From positions 43,616 to 107,615 of the forward strand of contig CACRXP010000670.1 in assembly GCA_902702965.1 (NCBI GenBank): a stretch of 64,000 nucleotides of DNA, written 5' to 3'. Shown here in pieces: positions 27,401 to 36,107 of this stretch. The position numbers and the translations under genes were made by a program. The DNA comes from Spirometra erinaceieuropaei. Its lineage: Eukaryota > Platyhelminthes > Cestoda > Diphyllobothriidea > Diphyllobothriidae. Numbering within the stretch: position 1 is the first letter of the stretch; every line of letters begins with the position of its first letter. The notes beneath the pieces are model-generated. The model saw nothing but the letters and a program-made list of their open reading frames with translations, made no database searches and was not told the DNA's origin.

Positions 27401-29434
27401 TTATCTCTCTTAGTCGTTTGAAGAACCGCACTGACTTCTATTAATTTATTATTCACGATAACTACCCTTGGAGGTCGGTTTTTTTAACGAGTTAATGTTG
27501 GAGGCAGCAAAGCGGCGTGAATACCAACGCTGATCATCTTCGTCTTAGCACTCATAAAAGTGTGATGGCAAGCATGATGTCGATCAAGGTCCGTCGGCGC
27601 AGAATGTCATTTGACTCTCAGGGCAAAAAGGGGCTTCATAGGCATGCTCTTTCACCAGTATGTCTCAGCCTTTTCGAAATACACGGAGATAGTGGCCCTG
27701 ATTAGACATTGGAACCCAAGGTGGTTTGACCTGCGTCCAATGTGCAGATGTTAGGTTACAGCATGTAACCCTACTGAAGGACAAACTCCCCGAGGAAGAT
27801 GTTGACATCAATGATTGCCAGCCTCTTGACACCATCAGCCGGCCGAGGAACTGCACAAAATAAGATCCACACCGAAGAGGTGTGGTTGTAGACGCTGGGG
27901 CAGGCACTCGACTTCTTTCGCCACCGCACTAAAATACGTTTCCCTAGACTCCACTGTACCACAGTCATTGTTTGAATTTGAGTGACAACCTACCTTGGCA
28001 ACGCTATGCGAGCAGAAGGATACCGGCTCATGGTCGCCATCCGACAGATTTCGAATGGAAAAACGGAACACCAGGTGAAAGCGCCGTCCAATAACGTAGG
28101 ATTTGAGTAGGAAACCATTGGGGGTCTCAAAGTTTTGCAGAATCGAAAGTATGAGGAGACGCGAAAGATCCTTCTCGTGGAAAATGAGGATCATATCGTG
28201 AGCGGTGCCCTACTTTCCGTGTTAAACCAACGGTTTGGCTGTTCCCATACATGCCACCACACCCCCCACATGTATGATATTTGTGACGGTCGCGCAACCC
28301 AACAACGCGTGCCAGACCCTGATCAGTCCCCTCATATCTGTCGCGCATCTGCCGGTTGACCCGTTTGTGAGACAATAGATAGGACTTAGGCGAAGTCAGT
28401 GTAACCCTAAAATGATGTCCCAATTTCGGTTCGGCACAAAATCAGCACAGCCGCATTGAAATATAATGTCTTAATGGCGATGTCAAGCGCATGCGCGATC
28501 ACTTCACTGCTGGTCTGCTAAAGTAAGCGAAGTTAAAATTCGGTTTCTACATGTAAGTGCGAGGAAGCCTGCAGAACGGGTTTTCAGGGCATTAGTGAGA
28601 ATTTACGACAACTGTCAAATGGAGAGAATCTGCAAGTGGAAAGGAATAGTTGGCGATGACAGGCAAGGAAACAAAAAGGAGGTTCGGGAGATATATTAGG
28701 AAGAATTAAAAGTAAGGAGGGAGGAATGAGGCAAGGAAAAATGTGGTTTATTATGCGGGAAAAGCGAGGAAAAAAGTGAGTTTTAACACACTAAAAAAAC
28801 CAACAACAATTAAAGCTGAGGGTGTTGGTAAACGGAAGACTCGGACGGCGAAATCACGAAAGGAGTTGAGGAACTCAATCGTGAAAGCGGTCAGAGGTGA
28901 AGGAAGCAGACAGTGAATAAAGAGTAATGAATGAATTATGGAGCAAATTAGAAGTTTAAAAATAAGAGGGGGAGCCACACGGGTAAGAAATTGAAGGAAG
29001 GCTTGGTACATAAAAGTTGAATAGAGGAGAAAACAAATTCAGGCCATGTAAAGAGGACGGGCAAGTTCATTTCCGACCAACGTACCAAATCGTTTGCTTC
29101 TTCTCGGATCTTGCTCTCCAACTGGTCACGCCCGAAAGGCTGACGCTGGACCCTGGGAGGCGAGGACAACCGCTGTGTCAGCGGCTCCAATGCGTTGACT
29201 ATCTCGGCGTGTCTTCGATGCAAATGCGCAGTCAAGAAGGAGGCGTTTATGAAGGCCTTGGGACAATGGGGACACCGATGGTAGGCCTGAGGTCCAGCAT
29301 CCATGAGTTGCTGTTGGGCCAGCAAAAGAAGACGCCGTCGATGACACTCCCTGCGAGTGCTTGTCAACCTTTGCGTCTGGACCTCAAAACGCTTCTTTAA
29401 AGCCTCGGATTCCTGATGATGTAAGGCAAATCTA
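6224..29434 (-). CDS. DZIP1: DZIP1-family zinc-finger protein gene (10 exons, N-terminus missing)
   Basis: Ten minus-strand exons join with fully consistent phase: 29434-29086, 25376-25119, 23579-23484, 20390-19827, 19637-19346, 17333-17074, 10547-10141, 9312-8989, 8700-8492, 6465-6224. Together they encode about 1,000 residues. In order the protein has a helical segment, one C2H2 finger (YHRCPHCPKAFINASFL..H), coiled-coil exons, a Ser/Pro/Thr-rich region, a conserved DZIP1 block (DPQATGIS..KHPNFAEIR) and an acidic, low-complexity tail. DZIP1 and DZIP1L act at the basal body/ciliary base and in Hedgehog signalling in animals; that role is inferred here. DZIP1 and DZIP1L cannot be told apart. 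The usual N-terminal Dzip domain was not found upstream. Introns reach 6.5 kb and hold transposon relics. Confidence 0.8.
6724..7161 (-). other. Unassigned 145-codon open frame in a DZIP1 intron
   Basis: A minus-strand frame inside the last DZIP1 intron (8491-6466). It contains no recognised domain. The two flanking exons already join in phase without it. It may be a chance frame, a relic or an alternative exon; nothing in the sequence decides between these. Confidence 0.15.
8235..8335 (+). repeat. Relic of a PLE 3' terminus
   Basis: Matches the terminal segment of the PLEs at 52.0 and 52.9 kb: a CCCAAAGAACG-like block, TTGATTTCAAATTATATTT-like sequence (here more diverged) and then GGGATGACTGC followed by CTTTCAATAT. 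Only the last 100 bp or so of the element is present, as expected for severe 5' truncation. It lies in the last DZIP1 intron, antisense to the gene. Confidence 0.55.
8492..8700 (-). CDS. DZIP1: DZIP1 penultimate exon
   Basis: Acceptor TTCTGCATCCAG, donor GGAG|GTAAAG; 209 bases, phase 2 to phase 1. It encodes TGGASLEQKTPSKSQLEDLV, then VDDLTNLLDDIEDTN and a basic Ser/Pro-rich run (SSSVPGSSRPPFGRNNNSK). The acidic-hydrophobic helix may be a binding motif; this is inference. Past the donor the frame turns hydrophobic, supporting the splice call. Confidence 0.7.
8989..9312 (-). CDS. DZIP1: DZIP1 acidic-tail exon
   Basis: Acceptor CCTTTGACAG, donor GG|GTAAGA; 324 bases, phase 2 to phase 2. It encodes NLRTTSQQDIREISLEGEEM at the start and EDSEDWDSASDEDVNAG at the end. 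The 'SEDWDS' acidic patch resembles the Asp/Trp/Ser patches near DZIP1 C-termini. The downstream exon begins with the single base needed to keep frame. Confidence 0.7.
10141..10547 (-). CDS. DZIP1: DZIP1 exon after the conserved block
   Basis: Acceptor TATTGCCCAG, donor CG|GTAAGC; 407 bases, phase 0 to phase 2. It starts QVDRMARIALHSKRDRENL, a basic helix, then becomes Ser/Thr/Pro-rich (disordered). Phase 0 agrees with the exon 6.5 kb upstream at 17074. No independent domain is visible. Confidence 0.68.
10548..12022. other. Intron sequence, nothing recognised
   Basis: First part of the large DZIP1 intron (17073-10548, read on the minus strand). Open frames at 11113-11400 (+) and 11212-11529 (-) overlap antisense and lack motifs. 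No repeat copy was recognised. Confidence 0.4.
12023..12100 (-). repeat. SINE S1 relic (3' part)
   Basis: Shows the shared SINE tail in reverse orientation: TTACCGACAAAGACAAG, then GGCATTTCTGG and TCATCAGCCAG, as in the copies at 43.4 and 52.1 kb. The tRNA-like head is absent or too decayed to see. It lies in a DZIP1 intron. Confidence 0.6.
13120..13905 (+). mobile_element. Degenerate Penelope-like element (RT part)
   Basis: Plus-strand frames retain the order of PLE RT blocks: FDVV-like, ITELLLRNKYDEGES, VLELLKLSLEMYCI, SSLISGLICDVILHRLKSRV, RYVTDIFAVIERDRV, AFLDVLVCRKGCG, then EPEDK and RTNGCPHKLVN. The catalytic YVDD has become YVTD, and frames shift near 13.56-13.62 kb, so the copy is dead. 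No GIY-YIG domain is seen downstream. It lies antisense in a DZIP1 intron and is older than the PLE at 50.2 kb. Confidence 0.75.
13906..15589. other. Intron sequence, nothing recognised
   Basis: Continuation of the DZIP1 intron. The frames here (14093-14452, 14622-14912, 14867-15148, 15159-15410, all +) have no family motifs and no convincing splice context. They are treated as chance. Confidence 0.4.
15590..15835. repeat. Hairpin element H1, diverged copy
   Basis: Begins with the same flank as the 4.2-kb copy (TTCGAGTTCCAGGTGTATGC) and then GAAGAAGA. The left arm (AGCACCGGAACA..TCTGAGCTTTCGGA) is answered about 100 bp later by its diverged complement (TTCGAAAACTCAGAACTG..TCGACCAGTCCTCTTCTTTACTT). 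The loop is much larger than in the young copy, so this looks like an older member of the family with an insertion between the arms. Confidence 0.65.
17074..17333 (-). CDS. DZIP1: DZIP1 conserved C-terminal block exon
   Basis: Acceptor CCGTTGAGCAG, donor GCG|GTATGG; 260 bases, phase 1 to phase 0. It encodes VEMLLSEQLVDHEIDPQATG, then an IS.ELLKGRLDTLKRER helix and KHPNFAEIR. This resembles the conserved DZIP1-family block in which a helical segment is followed by a 'G(I/L)..' element, a helix and a 'P.F..(I/L)R' end, and it is the second strong family marker after the zinc finger. Confidence 0.78.
17605..17730. repeat. Short telomere-like (CCCTAA-type) tract
   Basis: About 125 bp of degenerate hexamers (ACCCTAATC, CTTAACTTTAACCC, CCAACCCTAACCC) on the plus strand. 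This is a small version of the 30.9-33.2 kb block and lies in an intron of the DZIP1-like gene. Confidence 0.7.
19346..19637 (-). CDS. DZIP1: DZIP1 low-complexity exon
   Basis: Acceptor TTTATACCCAG, strong donor TCCA|GTAAGT; 292 bases, phase 0 to phase 1. It starts PTLSRAHDALADSLAELSTL and continues as Ser/Thr/Pro/Arg-rich sequence. Its phase-1 end matches the phase-1 start of the next exon at 17333, which is the main support for the chain. Confidence 0.68.
19827..20390 (-). CDS. DZIP1: DZIP1 Ser/Pro-rich exon
   Basis: Acceptor TTTTATCACAG, donor CAC|GTAATA; 564 bases, phase 0/0, 188 codons. It starts FFRRPVKSPSPVRPSRSS and is rich in Ser, Pro and Thr (likely disordered), ending in an acidic helix (RTEDEEEAELEAEQSRSIH). 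No domain is recognised. Membership of the gene rests on strand, phase and position between the coiled-coil exon and the conserved DZIP1 block. Confidence 0.68.
20391..23483. other. DZIP1 intron, no gene seen
   Basis: A 3.1-kb intron (minus gene). AT-rich, with only short frames. It contains a short ACTGA-type pentamer tail near 22790 (listed separately). Nothing else is recognised. Confidence 0.4.
22786..22850 (-). repeat. Possible 3' tail of a minus-strand retroelement
   Basis: On the minus strand, sequence including GGACTGACGCCTATTTTCC is followed by an ACTGA pentamer run (plus strand TTTCAGTTCAGTTCAGTTTA). Short tandem tails of this kind end many CR1/RTE-type elements. The body is too short to classify. 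Confidence 0.35.
23484..23579 (-). CDS. DZIP1: DZIP1 short coiled-coil exon
   Basis: A 96-base exon with acceptor CTTCTTAACAG and donor ACT|GTACAC, phase 0/0, 32 codons (ADVEAMRSMFEMEL ... KELLQLT). It is strongly helical and charged. A second possible donor (AAAG|GTTTGC, ending at 23474) would leave phase 1 and would not fit the next exon, so the GTACAC donor is preferred. It is recognised from splice sites, phase and composition, not from a named motif. Confidence 0.65.
25119..25376 (-). CDS. DZIP1: DZIP1 coiled-coil exon
   Basis: Acceptor CGTCCCACAG, donor AAG|GTAGGT; 258 bases, phase 0 at both ends, 86 codons. It begins TPNLEHQLREVLDQLKSQ and ends AAVADQHK. Heptad-like EL/LL/KE content (ERADLLEQELQKERN) suggests a coiled coil, as expected after the DZIP1 finger, with a short Pro/Thr-rich insert between two helical stretches. 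Confidence 0.78.
25480..26090. other. Purine-rich plus strand tract in a DZIP1 intron
   Basis: For about 600 bp the plus strand is dominated by A and G (runs such as AAAGAAAAAGAGAA and GGGAAAAGTG), so the DZIP1 pre-mRNA carries a pyrimidine-rich stretch. The long minus frame 25546-25884 is a composition artefact (Leu/Phe/Ser/Pro-rich). Similar tracts lie at 28600-29010 and 30050-30430. Confidence 0.55.
26565..26845 (+). repeat. Dispersed repeat family R1, copy 2
   Basis: Colinear with copies at 2973 and 61049: GACGATATCCACCGTGTGCT, then CACTCTCTCCCCCCACCTGG, a CAGGTGGCTAGCAC block, ACACCCTCTGGTTCAAAACA and TTTGACCAGGATTCTAA. The last two blocks are shared with copy 3 (CCCTGGTCCACAACAAACAC and TTGACCAGGATTTTAA). 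It lies antisense in a DZIP1 intron. Confidence 0.6.
27771..28209 (-). pseudogene. ITPK1: ITPK1-like (inositol-tetrakisphosphate 1-kinase) fragment
   Basis: Two minus-strand segments match the ATP-grasp core of ITPK1, which phosphorylates inositol polyphosphates. Segment A (28209-27994) reads GTAHDMILIFHEKDL, then SILQNFETPNGFLLKSYVIG, RRFHLVFRFSIRNLS and FCSHSVAK. It ends at a perfect donor AAG|GTAGGT, followed by a 40-nt intron (27993-27954) with acceptor GGTACAG. Segment B has HLFGVDLIL in one frame and RLAIIDVNIFLG in another, so the conserved 'LFG(V/I)D(L/I)I' and 'IID(V/I)N' boxes are out of frame with each other, and the phase-0 splice enters the second frame. Two shifts are needed to read through. 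The usual Pro of 'N.FPG' is Leu, and a stop follows. N- and C-terminal exons are absent nearby. It is most likely a pseudogene with a retained intron (not processed); a real gene with sequence errors is the alternative. Confidence 0.65.
28600..29010. other. Second purine-rich intron tract
   Basis: The plus strand is rich in AAGG/GGAAG motifs just downstream (in transcript sense) of the DZIP1 zinc-finger exon. No repeat unit or gene is apparent. The minus frame 28751-29011 is a composition artefact. Confidence 0.45.
29086..29434 (-). CDS. DZIP1: DZIP1 exon with C2H2 zinc finger
   Basis: The acceptor reads TTATCACAG before 29434 (phase 2) and the donor GTACGT starts at 29085 (phase 0). The exon holds a helical stretch (HHQESEALKKRFEVQTQRL), then QQQLMDAGPQAYHRCPHCPK, giving a finger with Cys-x2-Cys and His-x4-His (HLHRRH). 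The order 'QQQLM..A..YH.C..C.KAF.N.SFL..H..RRH' is the diagnostic DZIP1/DZIP1L signature. The open frame runs on past the donor into unlike, hydrophobic intron sequence, which supports the chosen donor. Confidence 0.85.
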
Positions 29435-30869
29435 CTGTGATAAGGACAGGTTGGCAAAATTTGCTTTATAAGAACTAACCCATTGCAGAAGCTGCACAGT
29501 TATTTTTGCAAGAATGTTTCATCATCATTCCGGTACATCTCCCCTGTTTTGTCCCGTACTACTTAAACTTTCAATTAAACCGATAATACATTTAAATCAG
29601 GAGATACATGCCTATCTTCTCTTAATGACGGGTAATCACAGGAGATGTGAAGGGCAGGCCGACGTCTACGACCATACTGTCTCGTCCTCTGTGTGTCTGT
29701 GGCGCACCTCCTGTGGCACGCCTGACGTCGGCTCTGGTTCAATTTTGAAATGCAAACTAAAGACTGGAAATACAGAGTTCTCGCATATTGAACCACTCAT
29801 GAAAATGAACAAAATTGTCTGAGCTCCCGTCTAGGACGCTTAACCGATGGTGCGGCCTGTGTTGGGCTGCATCGATTTTAGTCACACATGAGGTTAGTTG
29901 CTAGAGAAGAAACAGCCAGAAGGCGGTTACTTCAGTTTCTCTAGAATTTCAAGTCGCAGACTGTCTCTGATGATGGGTTCGATTGAGAATCCGAAACGTA
30001 AGGCCAATAAATTTCTTGTACCAGTGATCGCATGACCAGCACTCTGGTTAGATCGTAGTTGGTAGCCAGGAATGAGGAAGGGGACGGCGAGGCCCCCGTC
30101 TTACGGGAATGGTGGGAAAGGGGGTTATGCGGGTGGGGTAAATGGAGAAGCTGGTAGAAGAATACTGGAGTTTGTTGGAAAAAGTAAAGTTACCGACCGC
30201 AGTGTTTAGAAGTTTTAAGCAGGTGGAATAACGGCAGAAATTAAAAAATCCCGTTGAAAACAGCACAGCCTGCGGAAAATGACGGAGGTAAATATAGGCG
30301 GCCGATGGCAAGGTCATTCCGCATAGCGTAACCGAAAACCGCAGGCAAAATCAGGAATGTTAGTGAAGTGGCGAGCGAAGAAGAATTAACGACAAAGGAG
30401 CCCAATTTCGATGAGTGAGTACGCGGATCATTGAGAAATAAACAATAATACTGCAAGGGAGACGCGGCAGCAAGCGGCTTACGATGTGGCGTAATAAAAA
30501 GAGGACGACGCGGCTGGTAACCTTGATGCTTCCGAAAAAAGAGTGAAACAGGGCGACCGGCATGGTTTACCAAGTTATCGGCGTATTTTCTGTCCTTTTT
30601 AAGACCGCGGACCGCAAGGAAGACGAGGAAGGCAGCTCCGTAAATCAGTCAGCCAACGAAAGTTGGCGAAATCCAGGATGTAATTCAATCACCTAAGCTT
30701 GTGCAGTATTTGCAAGCTAAGGAACTACTGGTCTCGCAAGTTATGTGTCGATGCCGCGTGCCAATACGGTTGCGAGTGCTGCGGCAACACGCATACGGTT
30801 TTGCCTACAGGTTAGCCTAACAAGTAGTAGCATGTATTCCGCAGATGTAGCAAATACCATAAGGCTAAA

Positions 30870-33212
30870 ACCCAACGAAGCCTCATACTCAAAACCTAAC
30901 TCTAAGCCTCTAAGACTAATCCAGAAAACACTAACTCTAACCTTAACCCCTTCCCTATCCCCAAAACTAAAACCTAACCCTAAAACCTAACCTTGAGCCC
31001 CAAAACCCAACCGTAACTGGCTTAGTAAAACGTAACCCAACCACTGACCCTAGCCCTAAAATTAACCCGTTAACCTAACCGTAATGCTGAACCGTAACCC
31101 TGACCATAACACTAAGGCCTAACCCTAACATTAAGCCCAACCGCAACCTTAAACACAATACGTAAGCCTAAAGCCCTAAGCATAAGCGCAAACCCTAACT
31201 GTAATGCGGACACCAAACACTAACCTTAATCCTAGAACCCAACACTAACCTTAACCATAAAATCCGACCCTGACGGTAAGCCAAAAAACTAACCATAAAA
31301 TCCAAACAAGACTTCAACCCAAACCTAGCCGGAAAGTAACCGAATCCTAAAACTAAACGCCAACCCAAAGCCTAGCCATAAAGCTAAACTTAACCCTAAT
31401 CTTAAACCCCACCCGAAACTTGAACTTAACCCTAAAAATAATCTTGAGCCTAACCCTTAACCTAAAATTAGGCTCAACCCTAAGCATAAAATTAAACCCA
31501 ATCCTAATCCTAACACTAACCCTAACCTTTACCCTAAACCTAATCCTAAACTTCGCATTAAAGCTAAGACTAACCATAACCCTAAAATTAACCCTTACTC
31601 AAACCCGAACCCTAAACTTAACCATAACCCTAACCCTAACCTTAACCTAATTTTAGCCTTAACCCTAACACTAACCCTAACCCAAAAACTTAACACTAAC
31701 CTTAGCCGTAACCCTAAAACGAACCCTAACCCTTAGCTTAACTCTAAATTTAGCTTTAAACCTAACCCCAAAATTAACGCTAAACCTAACCTCAGAATTA
31801 ACCCTAGCATTAACCTAAACCCTAAACCTAACGTTAAACCAAACCATAGCCTTCAACATAACCTTAAGCGTAACCCTAACCCTAACATTAAACCTAAACT
31901 TAACACTAATCGTTTCCTTAAACCTAACACTAAATTTAACCCTAACCCTAACTCTAATCATAAACCTAACCCTAACCCTAAACTTAACCTTAACTATAAA
32001 CCTAACCCTAACCTGAACCATAAACATAGCCTTAACCCTAACCCTAAACTTAATCCTAAAAATAGCCTTAGCCCAAAGACTAAACTTAAACCTAAAACTT
32101 ACATTAGCGTTAACCCTCACCCTAAACTTAACGCTAACCCTAACCGCAACCCTAACTGTAGCCTTAACCCAAACCTGAATCCTAAACCTAAACTTAACCC
32201 TAAAGCTGAACTTAGGCTTAACCCTAGCCATAAACTTGACATTAACCCTGACCTTAACCACAAACACAGCCTTAACCGTTATACTAAACTTAAATCTAAA
32301 CGTGACATTAGCGTTAACCCTAACCCTAGCCCTAACACAAAACTTAGTCATAAACATAACCCTAAACTTAACCCAAATCATAGCTCTAGCACTAACCCTA
32401 ACCTTAACTCTAACCTAACCTTAACCCTAAAGCTAACCGTATCCGTAACCCTAACCCTAAACTTAGACTTAACCCTGACCATAAGATTAACCCTAACCCT
32501 AACCCTAAACTTAGGCTTAACCCTAACCATAACCTTAACCCTAACCCTAACCTTAACCATAAACATAGTCTTAACATTAAAACTAAACTTAAACCTTAAT
32601 CTAACATTAGCGTTAACCCTAAACCTAACCTTAACCCTAACCCTAACCTTAACACCAACCTTTGCCTTAACTCTAGACTTAGTCTTAACCCTAACTTTGG
32701 CCTTAACCCTACCCCTAACCTTAGCCTTAACCATAACCCTAACCTCGACCTTGACCGTTAACCTTAGCGGCAACCTTAACCCTAATTATAACCCTAACCT
32801 TAACCTTAACGGTTACCCCAACGGCAACCTTAACTCTAACCGAAAGCCTAAACCTAACCGTAGCCATTAGACATAGCCCTAACTCCAAAATCTAACCGTA
32901 ATACTGAAACCTAATCGTTAAACTCAAACTAACTGTAACCCGGAAGCCTAACCCTTAAGTTCTAACCCTAACCCGAGAATCGGGAACCATTAACCGGAAC
33001 CCTAATCCTAACCCCAAACCTAAAACGGAAGCCAAATTTTCTAACCCTAAACCAGAAAACCATAACCCTAACCCTAAATCCTAACCACAACCCTAAAGTC
33101 AAAACATAATCGCAGACCTAAACCCTAACCCTAACACTGAAACCGAACCCTAAAACGCAAATCCTATTCCTAAAGCTTAAGCTGCGCCTAACCCTAACCC
33201 TCACTAAACCGA
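30870..33212. repeat. Interstitial telomere-like satellite, degenerate CCCTAA
   Basis: About 2.3 kb of plus-strand CCCTAA-type hexamers (complement TTAGGG, the flatworm and vertebrate telomere unit) with many single-base variants (CTTAAC, CATAAC, CCTAAAC). Perfect short runs such as AACCCTAACCCTAACC occur throughout, most densely at 31.5-32.8 kb. The long frames inside it (for example 31815-32381 and 32378-32773, minus) encode only alternating basic/aliphatic dipeptides and are artefacts of the repeat. A longer period is visible: the block ACATTAGCGTTAACCC recurs at about 32101, 32305 and 32604, each time after an ACTAAACTTAAA-type block. Confidence 0.9.
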
Positions 33213-36047
33213 ACAGCTCCACCGAAACGGGCGACCTACTTAATGCAGTAGAAGTACACCTACTGATAACCAGTTCCCTAGACAAGGTAAGCACACCTAC
33301 GGATAACAAGTAAGTACGTCGACAGTATCAACGTATAATGTCTGGATACCAACTGCGATCTTACCAGCACCACTTTTATCAAATGCAAAGTTCTTAGTAA
33401 CATCAGTATTTGCAGCATGATCCATAGGTAAATATGTAATAATAATCACGCTACGTGCCACACTCGAAAACGTGAACCGTGGTGATGCAGGTACAAAATG
33501 CTCAATCGCTGAACGCAGTAGAACTGTCTACCTATGCGGCCTCCTGGGATAGTTTGAAAAAAGATGGAATGAGCAACAACATGGAATTTCCCGAGGTTAT
33601 AAAACCTTGCTTGTAGTCGAAGATTTGAATAAACTGCGCAATCCGCCTTCGAAATCAAATAAACGGAAAATCGCAAATGGGCCTTGTCCGATATCTGATG
33701 GAAGAGGGATGTCTACTTCAAGATTCCATGTTTCCTTACCTACAAAGTCTGCTTACCCGTCAAATGTAAGTTCGCCAGGCGGATAGGTACATATTTTAGG
33801 TCTTTCTAAAATGAACATAATGACTTATTTAATCTGGCTATGCTTTTTTTCAGACAGACCCCTAAGACCAAATCAAATGGCACCACAGGACATAGAACTC
33901 GTCGTAAGTCAACAGTTATCCCTAAATCTCGTTGTCCCAACGATCAAACAGTTTCTAAAATTGACCCCGTCCGCCATAACAAACCTTATTCTTAAACTCC
34001 AACATAAACCTGTTGGTTAAATCCAACCACTGGATGGGATTGCTGTAATAAGGCCTCTTTGCTTCACTCTCTTTACTTCCTCAAATTGCTCGTTCTGAAG
34101 TTAAGCACCGCCATTCTATGGCTGATTTTCCCGCCGAAGATTTGTTTCAAAGTCCCCGCTTCGGGCGCTGCTCATGAGTTTTGTGTCTGACATCTAAAGT
34201 TGGCTAAGAGCGTTACAGAGTTCAACTAGTGTCCCGGGTAAACTTGGTGTGACTTGAAGCCCACAAGGGTAGAAAGAACATCGTCGAAGGATACGAAGGA
34301 TGCTTTGAAGTCACTGAATAAGAATGTCAACGGTTAGCATCGAGAAGTAACGATTCGGTCGGCCACCTGAATGATGTTCCAGATGAAAACAGGGACGACG
34401 GCATCAAGCGGAGAGCATTATGCTTGAGGCTGCCATCTGTCACTTAGATCCCGTTAAGTAAAATGTCAGAAGACACAACACAGTACTTACTTCAGAGGCA
34501 AGTTAATAAATCTATGGGATTTTCGCAAGCGTTCAGTTAGCAAGACTGCAGCTGACGAGGCAAAACCTTGGGGATGCGAAAACCGTCAGAGCCCTACCTG
34601 ACTATCTCTGTGACGTCAGTTTCAGATACCTGAAAATACTCAATAGTGATCCTGAAGCCACCGCAAATAAAATTAGACGAATCGAGTAAGAATGGGCCGT
34701 AAGCTTCAGTGAGAAGGAAAAGGAAATCATAATTAGACGTTTTGATTAATGCTTGTGTATTTAGCAGTCAGTGGTAAGGATTTTACTAACGCTAGCTGTA
34801 GTCTATCCGTTAGTTTACGATGTGTTAAGCCATGAGAGAGTAATCTAAAATTTAGCCCGAAGGTTTAGACCAAGACACCTTTTTAACGATTGGCCCTCCC
34901 AAGGGATAATATACAAATAAGCAAATGAATTACTGAAAGCAAGAAATGAATGCATCCTTTATGACCCAGAAAAAGACTTGGATCGCACTCAGTCTCACCT
35001 TCTTAAGGTTTTCATTTTCCAATTTGACAGCCTCTAGACCGTTGGTAAGGTATTCTTGAGAGTACTAAAACATATTAAAGAAAATGTTTATTTAAATGGT
35101 CATTTGGGCTCAAAATAGGGGGAAAACGAGAACTGTCAGTTTACTATGCTGCACAACAGCTACTAAAAACCGAGTAGTATCTCATTTGACTCTTTAGAGG
35201 GTAAACGAGAGGTGTTTAAAATTTATTTGACTTCACCTCGAGTTTGGACTTAAATTACAATAATCGCGATGCCTAGTAAATTGCAATCCCTTCAGTAAAT
35301 TCTCGCAGTCTGGTCAACTTACACGAATGGAAGTGGAAAATCAAAAAAGTGTGGCGATAAGTTGCATAAAAAACTCACGAGAAGGTATTCTATTAGTAGC
35401 TGGGCCAGCTGAAACAGCTTTATGAAATTTGTATCCACGTATCGTGTATCCTGTTGTAAGAGAGTTTTAGTTCGTCAGAAATCCATAGCCAGGCAAAAAA
35501 CTCACCAACTCCGAAGTGATGTCACAAAAAGCTACGCTGACAAGATTATCCTGCAAAGCATCAATGTCCATTTGACTAGCGACCTGACAGACATCAACAG
35601 AGGCTTGTATTATAAGTCAGTATGTAGGGAAGTGCAAAATTACCCAAGCGTCTCCAATCAATTCTTTCGACACGTTTTCGGAAGTAGAAACCAGGCAGCT
35701 TGTTAGATGACATGGGCTGTTGTTGACTAGTTACAGCACGAGCCTGGTCTTGAGCAAACATGCCTGCACACTGCTTCCACTAGAACTGTCTCTGGAAACA
35801 ATAAAAGAATGCTGTTGTAAAAAATAACTTTATAGTTTACTGTAAGTGGTTGGTGTGGTTAGCGACTTTGGTTCATTCCAACAAAAAGAAAATCATTTAT
35901 TTACGCATTGGAGAATAAAGACGACTAGTCTTTAAAATTTTTCTAATTAGCTTGTTTAGGGATCACACATTTTAGTGGATACTAAGTAAGTTCTTCCAGG
36001 AGTTAATTAGATTCACTAGGTCCTTGTGGTTGATGTGGAAGTTGATA
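33213..36047. other. Gene-free stretch
   Basis: AT-rich sequence right of the telomere-like block. Only short frames occur (33811-34020 and 35422-35706, +) and they lack motifs. No repeat copy was recognised. Confidence 0.45.
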
Positions 36048-36107
36048 ACAAAGTAGACTGTTTGGAAGGCATATGTATACATATGCCTTCCAAACAGTCT
36101 ACTTTGT
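36048..36107. repeat. 60-bp perfect palindrome
   Basis: The 30-base left half, ending GGCATATGTA, is followed with no spacer by its exact reverse complement, beginning TACATATGCC. The centre is between 36077 and 36078. There is no protein-coding context. It may be a cruciform-forming site, the fused ends of a small element, or a fold-back. Confidence 0.9.

Noticed and set aside
31815..32773. Long minus-strand open frames of 188 and 131 codons
   Set aside because: They are translations of the CCCTAA-type repeat (alternating Arg/Lys and Val/Phe); there is no real protein composition.
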